A stretch of DNA of 8,174 bases from an uncultured Collinsella sp. GTDB lineage: Bacteria; Actinomycetota; Coriobacteriia; Coriobacteriales; Coriobacteriaceae. A model generated the notes under the pieces. That model was not told the origin of the DNA and ran no database searches. It saw only the letters and a list, made by a program, of their open reading frames with translations. The stretch is from positions 1-8,174 of the forward strand of contig CALBBA010000038.1 of NCBI GenBank assembly GCA_937926755.1. Direction: 5' to 3'. The translations under genes and the position numbers were made by a program. Of this stretch, positions 1 to 5,409 are shown in pieces; positions within the stretch are counted from its first letter, which is position 1, and each line of letters begins with the position of its first letter.

Positions 1-1236
1 ATAGTCCACGACCTCGCCGCGGCGGGTATCGCCGAAGTCCATGTCGATATCGGGCATGGACACGCGCTCGGGATTGAGAAAGCGCTCGAAGAAAAGACCG
101 TACTTCATCGGCTCAATGTCCGTGATGTGCAGACAGTAGCTCACGATGCTGCCCGCCGCGCTGCCGCGCCCCGGGCCGACGGGGATGCCGACGCTCTTGG
201 CGTAGCGCACAAAGTCGGAGACGATGAGAAAATAATCGACGAAGCCCATCTTCTCGATCATGTTCTCCTCGTATTCCAGCTGCGCCTTCTGCTTTTCCGT
301 CCCCTCGCCGTAGCGCCCGGCAAAGCCGTCCGCGCAGAGCTTTTTGAAATAGGTCAGCGAGGTGTAGCCCTCCGGCACCTTGAATTCCGGCAGGTGGTAC
401 TTGCCGAAGGTGAACTCCAAATTGCACATCTCCGCGATCTTCCCCGTGTTTTCGATCGCGCCGGGGTATTGGGCGAAAAGCGCCTCCATCTCCTCCGTCG
501 AGCGGAGGTAGAAGTTCTGCGGCTCGTAGCGCATCCGGTTCTCGTCGTCCACGGTCTTGCCCGTCTGGATGCACAGCAGCACATCGTGCGCGTAGGCGTC
601 CGCCTTCGTAAGATAGTGCGCGTCGTTCGTGCACACGAGCGGCAGCCCCGTCTCCTCGTGGATGCGCAGCAAGCCCTTGTTTACGACCGCCTGATCGCGG
701 ATGCCGTGGTTCTGAAGCTCAAGATAGAAGCGGTCGGGGCCAAATATCTCCGAGAGTGTCAAGGCATATGCCTTTGCATTGTCGTACTCGCCGTTGCGCA
801 GCCGGCGGGGGATCTCGCCAGCAAGACACGCCGAGAGCGCAATAAGTCCCTTGGCGTGCGCGCGCAGCAGCTCAAGGTCGATGCGGGGCTTGATGTAGAA
901 GCCCTCGGTAAACGCCTTGGAGACCATGTAGGAGAGGTTGCGGTAGCCCTCCTCGTTCTCGCACAGAAGGACAAGGTGGCGCGCCTCGGCGTCAAACTCG
1001 TGCTGCTTGTCAAAGCGCGTGCGGGGCGCGACATAGACCTCGCAGCCGATGACGGGCTTGACGCCCTCGGCCTTGCACGCGCGGTAGAAGTCGATCGCGC
1101 CGTACATCACGCCGTGGTCGGTCACGGCGACCGCCGTCTGCCCCAGCTCGCGGACGCGCTTGGCCAGCCCCTTGATGCGGCACGCGCCGTCAAGAAGGCT
1201 GTATTCCGTATGAACGTGCAGATGTGCAAACGGCAT
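1..1236 (-). CDS. dnaE: DNA polymerase III alpha subunit DnaE, N-terminal 412 residues (cut by window edge)
   Basis: This is the catalytic subunit of the replicative DNA polymerase. The visible part starts with a PHP domain: HLHVHTEYSLLDG at residues 5-17 and TDHG at 39-42 carry the usual metal-ligand histidines and aspartate. GPGRGSAAGS (354-363) opens the polymerase palm, and PDIDMDF (395-401) carries the first two catalytic aspartates, D396 and D398. The third catalytic aspartate, the fingers, the tandem HhH, the OB fold and the C-terminus lie beyond base 1. No proofreading exonuclease is inserted in the PHP region, so this is the DnaE type and not PolC. The ATG at 1234-1236 is preceded by GAGAGGAAAG, and an in-frame stop lies just upstream (1252-1254). 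It is the last visible gene of the leftward murB-rapZ-whiA-dnaE run, 15 bp after whiA. The frame is open for the whole stretch. The identity is very secure. Confidence 0.97.
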   Translation of the reverse strand, partial: MPFAHLHVHTEYSLLDGACRIKGLAKRVRELGQTAVAVTDHGVMYGAIDFYRACKAEGVKPVIGCEVYVAPRTRFDKQHEFDAEARHLVLLCENEEGYRNLSYMVSKAFTEGFYIKPRIDLELLRAHAKGLIALSACLAGEIPRRLRNGEYDNAKAYALTLSEIFGPDRFYLELQNHGIRDQAVVNKGLLRIHEETGLPLVCTNDAHYLTKADAYAHDVLLCIQTGKTVDDENRMRYEPQNFYLRSTEEMEALFAQYPGAIENTGKIAEMCNLEFTFGKYHLPEFKVPEGYTSLTYFKKLCADGFAGRYGEGTEKQKAQLEYEENMIEKMGFVDYFLIVSDFVRYAKSVGIPVGPGRGSAAGSIVSYCLHITDIEPMKYGLFFERFLNPERVSMPDIDMDFGDTRRGEVVDY

Positions 1237-1251
1237 GATGCTTTCCTCTCT

Positions 1252-2148
1252 TTATGCTTTCTCTTTGCCCGCAAGCTCCATGAGCTTGCGCATCCGGTGG
1301 TTGAGGCAGGATTTGGTGAGCGGCGGGTCGAAGGTCTCCGCCAGCTCGCTGAGCGACAGCTCCGGCTGCAAAAGCCGAGCGACCGCGACCTCCTGCAGCT
1401 TGACCGGCAGCGTGGCGACGATGCCCGCGTCGGTCAGGCGCGTGAGCGCCTCGACCTGCTCGCGCGAGGCGGCGACCGCCTTGTCCACATTCGCCGCGTC
1501 GCAGTTGACGCGGCGGTTGACCGTGTTGCGCATTTCCTTTTCGACCTTTGCGGCCATGACCTCCATCGCCGCGGCGGGCGCGCCGATGCGCGTGAGCAGC
1601 TCCTCAATGTGGTCGCTCTGCTTGAAATAGGTCACGCCGTTGCCCTGCCGCTGCACTTTTTCCGGCTGGTAGCCATGGTCGCGCGGCGGCGCCTCGCCCT
1701 CGCGCCCCGCCTGCAAATGCGGCGTGGCAAGCTCAAGATGGTAGCGCTTGAGCGGATCGGTCACGCTGCCGCCCGCAAGAAAGGCCCCGCGCAGGAACGA
1801 CGCGCGGCAGCACTCCTCCTCCAGCAGCGCGAAGTTGACGTGCAGCGCGTAGTGCTGGTCGGGATCGTAGCCGAGCGCTTCTAAAATGACGGCGAGCTTC
1901 TGCCCGTCCGTGATGCGGAAAATGCTTTTGCTGCCGCTCTCCTGCGCGTCGAAGCGAACGCTGAACGCCTTCTGGAAGAGCTTTGGCAGCCGCGCGGCAA
2001 AGTCCTCGCTCTCGGTGACGATGCGCACCTCGGTCGGGGAGAAGCTGCCCGCGTAGAGCAGTACGCCGTAGGCTTCGGCGCGCGCGCAGCAGCGCCGCGT
2101 GAGCGGCACGCGGCACAGCTCCGCCTTGGCGTCGGAGGAAAAGGACAT
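1252..2148 (-). CDS. whiA: WhiA-family DNA-binding protein (sporulation/cell-division regulator)
   Basis: WhiA is a conserved Gram-positive DNA-binding protein. It controls sporulation-septation genes in Streptomyces and affects cell division and chromosome segregation in Bacillus. At 298 residues it is close to the family's usual length. It has the WhiA N-terminal region, then a degenerate LAGLIDADG homing-endonuclease-like fold (RGAFLAGGSVTDP, 120-132). The signature NRRVNCDAAN lies at 211-220, and a C-terminal helix-turn-helix at about 265-289 includes DPPLTKSCLNHRMRKL. The ATG at 2146-2148 has an AAAGGAGAA ribosome site. The gene starts 13 bp after rapZ and ends 15 bp before dnaE, so it is almost certainly co-transcribed with both. 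The yvcK gene that often lies between rapZ and whiA in Firmicutes and Actinobacteria is absent. Residues 143-160 are proline- and charge-rich where relatives have a hydrophobic helix. Family assignment is secure; the regulatory targets in this organism are unknown. Confidence 0.95.
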   Translation of the reverse strand: MSFSSDAKAELCRVPLTRRCCARAEAYGVLLYAGSFSPTEVRIVTESEDFAARLPKLFQKAFSVRFDAQESGSKSIFRITDGQKLAVILEALGYDPDQHYALHVNFALLEEECCRASFLRGAFLAGGSVTDPLKRYHLELATPHLQAGREGEAPPRDHGYQPEKVQRQGNGVTYFKQSDHIEELLTRIGAPAAAMEVMAAKVEKEMRNTVNRRVNCDAANVDKAVAASREQVEALTRLTDAGIVATLPVKLQEVAVARLLQPELSLSELAETFDPPLTKSCLNHRMRKLMELAGKEKA

Positions 2149-2161
2149 GGGCGTTCTCCTT

Positions 2162-3025
2162 TCAGCCGCGTGTGATATCGCGGTGGTTCTCGTAGGCGGC
2201 GTAGCCGAGCTTATTTAAGTACTCCGTTACTGCCCGCGCGATGGACACCGAGCGGTGCCGTCCGCCGGTGCAGCCGACGGCCACGACCAGCACGGCCTTG
2301 CCCTCATCCTGATAGAGCGGCAGGAGGAACGCGAGCATCTGCTCGAGCTTTGATAGAAATTCCTTCGTCTGCGGGAAGGAAAAGACATAGTTGTAAACGT
2401 CGTCGTTCATGCCGGTCTGGTAGCGCAGCTCCGGTACATAGTAGGGGTTCGGCATGAAGCGCACGTCGAACACCAGATCGGCCTCGAGCGGCACGCCGTA
2501 CTTGTAGCCGAAGGAGACGACGTTGACGCTCATGCGGCTCTGCTGCCCCTTTTCCGCAAAGAGGCGGTAGAGCTCGCCGCGCAGCTTCGCCGCGGAGAGC
2601 TGCGTCGTGTCGATCACAAAGTCCGCGCGCTCGCGCAGCGGGCGCAGCAGCTCCGTTTCGCGCTTCACCGCGTCCTCGATGGTCGCGCCGCTCTCCATGA
2701 GCGGGTGGCGGCGGCGCGTTTCCTTGTAGCGCTTGATGATGCTCTGCGTGTCCGCCTCCAGATAGAGCAGGCGGCAGACCGTGCCGCCCTCGCGCAGACG
2801 GTCGATGACCTCCAGCAGCTCGTGGAAGCTGTCCACGCCGCCGCGGATGTCGTTCACCAGCGCGACACGGTCGTAGCGGCCGTCGCTCTCGGCGGAGAAC
2901 TCCGCGAACTTCGGAATGATGGCGGCGGGCATATTGTCCACCGTGTAATAGCCGATATCCTCCAGACAGGACGCGGCGCAGGACTTACCCGCGCCGGACA
3001 GGCCCGAGATGACCAGGATCTCCAT
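2162..3025 (-). CDS. rapZ: RapZ/YvcJ-family nucleotide-binding RNase adapter protein
   Basis: This is a P-loop protein of the RapZ (YvcJ) family. In E. coli RapZ recruits RNase E to the small RNA GlmZ and so tunes glucosamine-6-phosphate synthesis. In Bacillus YvcJ binds and hydrolyses nucleotides and influences competence. The 287 residues match the family length. The Walker A motif GLSGAGKS is at 8-15, followed by the family motif VDNMP (29-33) and the Walker-B-like VNDIRGG. The C-terminal RNA-binding domain carries GCTGGRHRS (251-259) and the terminal NHRDI. The ATG at 3023-3025 is preceded by AAAGGGGGAG, which overlaps the murB stop codon (14 bp gap). It therefore sits in an operon between murB and whiA; the link to cell-envelope precursor supply fits the MurB neighbour. 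In a Gram-positive the GlmZ role cannot be assumed. Confidence 0.95.
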   Translation of the reverse strand: MEILVISGLSGAGKSCAASCLEDIGYYTVDNMPAAIIPKFAEFSAESDGRYDRVALVNDIRGGVDSFHELLEVIDRLREGGTVCRLLYLEADTQSIIKRYKETRRRHPLMESGATIEDAVKRETELLRPLRERADFVIDTTQLSAAKLRGELYRLFAEKGQQSRMSVNVVSFGYKYGVPLEADLVFDVRFMPNPYYVPELRYQTGMNDDVYNYVFSFPQTKEFLSKLEQMLAFLLPLYQDEGKAVLVVAVGCTGGRHRSVSIARAVTEYLNKLGYAAYENHRDITRG

Positions 3026-3039
3026 GCTCCGCTCCCCCT

Positions 3040-3993
3040 TTATCGAATGATCTTCACTTCCGGCTCGAGTGTCACGCCCGTCGCCGTGAAAACGGTATCC
3101 TGTACTTTTTTGATGAGCGCGAGGACGTCCGCGCAGGTCGCGCCGCCAGCGTTAACCACAAAGCCCGCGTGCTTGCGGCTGACCTCTGCCCTGCCGACGT
3201 GCTTGCCCTTGAGGCCGCACTGCTCGATGAGCGTGCCCGCGAAGTATCCCTCGGGGCGCTTGAAGGTGGAGCCGGCACTCGGCATGTCGAGCGGTTGCTT
3301 GTCCTCGCGACGCTGACGGTAGTCGTCCATGTCGGCCTTGATCATCGCGGCGTTGCCCGGGGCGAGATTGAAAGTGGCCGAAAGCACGATGAAGCCGTCG
3401 TCGGCAATGCGGCTCTTGCGATAGCCCAGGTTGAGCTCATCGACATCGAACTCGATAATGCTGCCGCTACCGCGGGTGCCGTCGTCGAGCATGCGGGCGG
3501 GCTTGTAGACGCGCACGGACTCCAGCACATCGGCCATGCAGGCGCCGTATGCTCCGGCGTTCATGTAGCAGGCACCGCCGACCGATCCGGGAATGCCCGA
3601 GATGGGCTCCATGCCGGTAAGGCCGGCCTCGGCTGCCGCGGCTGCGACATCGGAAAGCAAGGCGCCGGCTGCCGCCGTGACGTGCGTGCCGTCGACCGTA
3701 ATGTCGGAGAGGCCCTCGCCCAGCGCTACGACGACGCCGCGGATGCCCTTGTCGCCGACGAGCAAGTCGGAGCCGTTGCCCACGATGGTGAGTGGTAGAT
3801 TGCAGCGATAGCAGGTATCGAGCGTGGCGACGAGGCCCTGCTCAGTATCGGGCGTGACAAAGACGTCGGCCGGACCGCCGATCTTAAACGTGGTGTGCTC
3901 GCGCATGGGCTCGCTCATCAGCACGTTGTCCTCGCCGGCAACGCCAGCGAGCGCGCACAGCAGGTCCTCGTTAAAAAAATCGTTCTCGTGCAT
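3040..3993 (-). CDS. murB: UDP-N-acetylenolpyruvoylglucosamine reductase MurB (mosaic gene)
   Basis: This cytoplasmic FAD enzyme reduces UDP-GlcNAc-enolpyruvate to UDP-MurNAc with NADPH, the second committed step of peptidoglycan synthesis. FAD-domain motifs include REHTTFKIGGPADVF, GNGSDLLV and SGIPGSVGGACYMNAGAYG. From the start chosen here, the substrate-binding Tyr-Arg is Y191-R192 in LGYRKS. The catalytic serine is S242 in GSTFKRPEG, and the C-terminal glutamate lies in LEPEV (about E310-E312). I chose the ATG at 3991-3993 (317 residues) because AAAGGCGGA precedes it and the length fits type II MurB. An in-frame GTG at 4090-4092 would add 33 unconserved residues, has no ribosome site and lies upstream of the probable promoter. 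rapZ follows after 14 bp. The gene is odd in composition. Between 3241 and 3660 Ala codons are mostly GCC (14 of 19), but from 3240 to the stop they are mostly GCG (6 of 8, no GCC). This suggests the 3' third comes from another genome. Confidence 0.95.
   Translation of the reverse strand: MHENDFFNEDLLCALAGVAGEDNVLMSEPMREHTTFKIGGPADVFVTPDTEQGLVATLDTCYRCNLPLTIVGNGSDLLVGDKGIRGVVVALGEGLSDITVDGTHVTAAAGALLSDVAAAAAEAGLTGMEPISGIPGSVGGACYMNAGAYGACMADVLESVRVYKPARMLDDGTRGSGSIIEFDVDELNLGYRKSRIADDGFIVLSATFNLAPGNAAMIKADMDDYRQRREDKQPLDMPSAGSTFKRPEGYFAGTLIEQCGLKGKHVGRAEVSRKHAGFVVNAGGATCADVLALIKKVQDTVFTATGVTLEPEVKIIR
3240..3300. other. Probable mosaic join inside murB (two genomic backgrounds)
   Basis: The Ala codon preference changes here from GCC (upstream, toward 4000) to GCG (downstream, toward 3040). 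Lys and Val codons such as AAA and GTA also appear after the change. The change falls on or next to the codons for GSTFKRPEG (3247-3273), one of the most conserved strings in MurB. Such a string is where two unrelated murB genes would share a long identical word. The reading frame is unbroken. Genes to the left look Clostridia-like and those to the right actinobacterial, which is inference. It could be an assembly chimera or a real homologous recombination; the sequence alone cannot decide. Confidence 0.55.
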
Positions 3994-4036
3994 ACGAATA
4001 TCCGCCTTTTGGTGGTCGTTGTCATCAATCGATTGC

Positions 4037-4042
4037 AATATA
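4037..4042 (-). promoter_or_regulatory. Putative -10 box of the murB promoter
   Basis: On the minus strand this reads TATATT, about 44 nt before the murB ATG at 3993. It would give a leader of roughly 35 nt containing the AAAGGCGGA ribosome site. No good -35 box is visible at the expected distance. The placement supports the ATG at 3993 over the GTG at 4092, which would lie upstream of transcription start. It is a motif match only. Confidence 0.35.
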
Positions 4043-4098
4043 CCCCACCCGGACGGATTTGGTGCGCTGGCGGCGATAAAACAGCCGTCCACCGGATT

Positions 4099-4113
4099 GG
4101 TAAAGTGTTTATC
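4099..4113. promoter_or_regulatory. Operator-like half-palindrome upstream of the LacI-family gene
   Basis: The core TAAAGTGTTTA (4101-4111) is palindromic except around its centre at 4106. On the minus strand the site reads TAAACACTTTACCAA, almost the same as TAAACACGTTTACCAA at 5203-5218 and similar to the AAAACGTTTT sites before the phosphoketolase gene. It lies about 25 bp upstream of the putative -10 box of the regulator gene and between the divergent murB and regulator promoters. Autoregulation is therefore likely. This is inference from sequence similarity; the centre lacks the clean CpG of the downstream sites. Confidence 0.45.
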
Positions 4114-4135
4114 ACCGAGGTAGAGGGGTAGTCGC

Positions 4136-4141
4136 TATACT
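4136..4141 (+). promoter_or_regulatory. Putative -10 box of the LacI-family regulator gene
   Basis: TATACT lies 35 nt upstream of the regulator's ATG. The identical hexamer occurs at the equivalent position before the phosphoketolase gene (5346-5351). No convincing -35 hexamer is visible 16-18 bp upstream, so the promoter may be weak or activator-assisted. It is a motif match only. Confidence 0.4.
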
Positions 4142-4176
4142 TTCAAGAGATTGCGCGTAAACCCGGAAGGAGCGAG

Positions 4177-5205
4177 ATGGCCAACAAAGTCACCCTCAAG
4201 CAGATCGCCCAGGAGGTGGGGCTTTCCCCCTCGTCGGTCTCGCTTGTTCTCAATAATCGGCCCTGTCGCATCTCGGAAGAAAACCGCAAGCCCATCAAAG
4301 AGGGCGCGGCACGCAACCACTATGTTCCCAACCAGATTGCGCGCAGCCTGGTCATGCGCGAGTCGCGCACGCTGGGCCTTATCGTCCCTAACATCGAGAG
4401 CCGCTTTTTTGCCTCGCTCGCCGGTAGCCTGGAAAAGCGCTGCCGCGAGGACGGCTATGCGCTCTTCATTACCAGCTCGGGCGGCAGCGCCGATGACGAT
4501 CTGGAGCTGCTGCGCCAGCTGGTGACGCGCGGCGTTGATGGCGTCTTCCTGGTGGTGGGTGACGAGTTCTCCGATGACCGCGCCCTGCGCGAAGAAGTCA
4601 GCCACCTGCCCATCCCGGCCGTAATGGTCGACCGTGCCATTGAGGGGCTCGAGTGCGACAAGGTGATGTTCGACCACGAGATGGGCGGCTATATGGCCAC
4701 CCGCTATCTGATCGAGCAAGGCCACCGCCGTATTGCCTGCCTGGTTAATGCCCGCCGTTCCAATACGGGTCGCAAGCGACTTGCCGGCTATGAGCGCGCG
4801 CTGCGCGAGGTCGGCCTGCCGATCGACGCGCGTTTGGAGTTTGAGAGCGAGTACTACATTCCGAGCGCATACGAGGCCTCGGAGGCAGTGCTCGCAACTG
4901 ACGCCACTGCCGTGTTCGCAAGCTCGGATAACATTGCCCTCGGTTTGCTCAAGCGCTTGCACGAGATGGGGAAGAGCATCCCGGGCGATATCTCGGTGGT
5001 GAGCTATGACAACTCGGCGGCCGACGTTCTCTTTGAGCCGGCGCTGACCGCGATTGAGCAGGACCCTGGTGTCCTTGCGGAGCATGCTTTTGGCTGCATG
5101 TCCAAGCGTCTTGCCGGTAGGGGCGGCAGGCGTGCCGAAGAGGTCGTTCTGGAGCCGGAGCTTATCGTTAAGGACAGCGTGCTCGAGCTTACTAAACACA
5201 ACTAA
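4177..5205 (+). CDS. LacI-family transcriptional regulator, probable local regulator of phosphoketolase
   Basis: This 342-residue protein has standard LacI/GalR architecture. The N-terminal helix-turn-helix is at about residues 6-26 (TLKQIAQEVGLSPSSVSLVLN). A hinge helix around NQIARSL follows, whose L58 matches the leucine that LacI-type proteins insert at the central CpG of their operators. A periplasmic-binding-protein-like effector core starts at TLGLIVPNI and includes GRKRLAGYERAL, FASSDNIALGLL and the late motif IPGDISVVSYDN. The ATG is preceded by GGAAGGAG four bases upstream. The gene is divergent from murB, and phosphoketolase follows on the same strand after 204 bp. The gap holds operator-like palindromes with central CpG, and a related site lies before this gene. 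It therefore probably represses itself and the phosphoketolase gene. The effector ligand cannot be read from the sequence; a sugar or sugar phosphate is the usual type. The family call is secure and the target is inferred. Confidence 0.95.
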   Translation: MANKVTLKQIAQEVGLSPSSVSLVLNNRPCRISEENRKPIKEGAARNHYVPNQIARSLVMRESRTLGLIVPNIESRFFASLAGSLEKRCREDGYALFITSSGGSADDDLELLRQLVTRGVDGVFLVVGDEFSDDRALREEVSHLPIPAVMVDRAIEGLECDKVMFDHEMGGYMATRYLIEQGHRRIACLVNARRSNTGRKRLAGYERALREVGLPIDARLEFESEYYIPSAYEASEAVLATDATAVFASSDNIALGLLKRLHEMGKSIPGDISVVSYDNSAADVLFEPALTAIEQDPGVLAEHAFGCMSKRLAGRGGRRAEEVVLEPELIVKDSVLELTKHN

Positions 5206-5214
5206 ACACGTTTA
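5203..5214. promoter_or_regulatory. Operator-like palindrome overlapping the regulator's stop codon
   Basis: TAAACACGTTTA has five-base perfect arms and a mismatch only at the two central bases (centre 5208.5). It begins at the TAA stop codon of the regulator gene. Together with the next bases (CCAA) it nearly repeats the site before the regulator. Its centre is 105 bp from the centre of the first phosphoketolase operator, which would suit looping by a tetrameric or paired repressor. It also overlaps a 10-bp tandem repeat (ACTAAACACA then ACTAAACACG, 5191-5210). Binding is not shown. Confidence 0.4.
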
Positions 5215-5240
5215 CCAATTTGCAGAGACCGAATGTGGAG

Positions 5241-5267
5241 CACCTGTGACAATCAACGCCGCAGGTG
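5241..5267. repeat. Short inverted repeat between regulator and phosphoketolase genes
   Basis: CACCTGTG (5241-5248) pairs with CGCAGGTG (5260-5267) with one G-T wobble and an 11-base loop. A short T run (TTTT, about 5277-5280) follows ten bases later. It could act as a weak terminator for the regulator transcript, but the distance to the T run is long for an intrinsic terminator. It may have no function. Confidence 0.25.
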
Positions 5268-5302
5268 AATGTCGCGTTTTGCTAATCGATGGGATTGATA
5301 AG

Positions 5303-5324
5303 GGTGGTAAAACGTTTTTTCACC
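5303..5324. promoter_or_regulatory. LacI-type operator 1 upstream of phosphoketolase
   Basis: The core AAAACGTTTT (5309-5318) is a perfect palindrome centred on a CpG (5313-5314). It is flanked by matching GGTG (5303-5306) and CACC (5321-5324) arms, with two mismatched pairs between core and arms. CpG-centred palindromes are typical of LacI/GalR-family operators, and a member of that family is encoded immediately upstream. It lies just upstream of the probable -35 region of the phosphoketolase promoter. Confidence 0.65.
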
Positions 5325-5325
5325 A

Positions 5326-5343
5326 TGATAAAACGTTTTAGCA
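5326..5343. promoter_or_regulatory. LacI-type operator 2 upstream of phosphoketolase
   Basis: TAAAACGTTTTA (5329-5340) is a perfect 12-bp palindrome centred on a CpG (5334-5335). Outer TG and CA bases also match. It shares its core with operator 1, and the centres are exactly 21 bp apart, about two helical turns, so both face the same side of the DNA. It overlaps the place where the -35 element of the TATACT promoter would be and ends two bases before that -10 box. A bound repressor there should block RNA polymerase. Confidence 0.68.
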
Positions 5344-5345
5344 AA

Positions 5346-5351
5346 TATACT
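5346..5351 (+). promoter_or_regulatory. Putative -10 box of the phosphoketolase promoter
   Basis: TATACT lies 58 bp before the phosphoketolase ATG and directly after operator 2. Transcription would start near 5358 and give a leader of about 50 nt ending in the ribosome site GAAGGGA (5395-5401). No consensus -35 box is present at the right distance, since that space is occupied by operator 2. It is a motif match supported by its position. Confidence 0.45.
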
Positions 5352-5409
5352 GGTCCCAACGAAAGGTTGCCGTATTGGAGGGTGACCGCACAGCGAAGGG
5401 ACATAAACA

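Noticed and set aside
127..1884. Open plus-strand frame of 585 codons opposite dnaE and whiA
   Set aside because: It is antisense to two securely identified genes, spans their junction, has no recognisable domains, and reads as the low-stop shadow expected in GC-rich coding DNA.
3994..4092. GTG-initiated N-terminal extension of MurB by 33 residues
   Set aside because: There is no ribosome site before the GTG, the extra residues show no MurB conservation, and the probable -10 box lies downstream of that start.
4135..5199. Open minus-strand frame of 354 codons opposite the LacI-family gene
   Set aside because: It is a shadow of a clear LacI-family coding region and has no family signature of its own.
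5358..5409. Possible riboswitch or attenuator in the phosphoketolase leader
   Set aside because: The leader is only about 50 nt, and I could not find a stable alternative stem pair, leader peptide or known aptamer motif.
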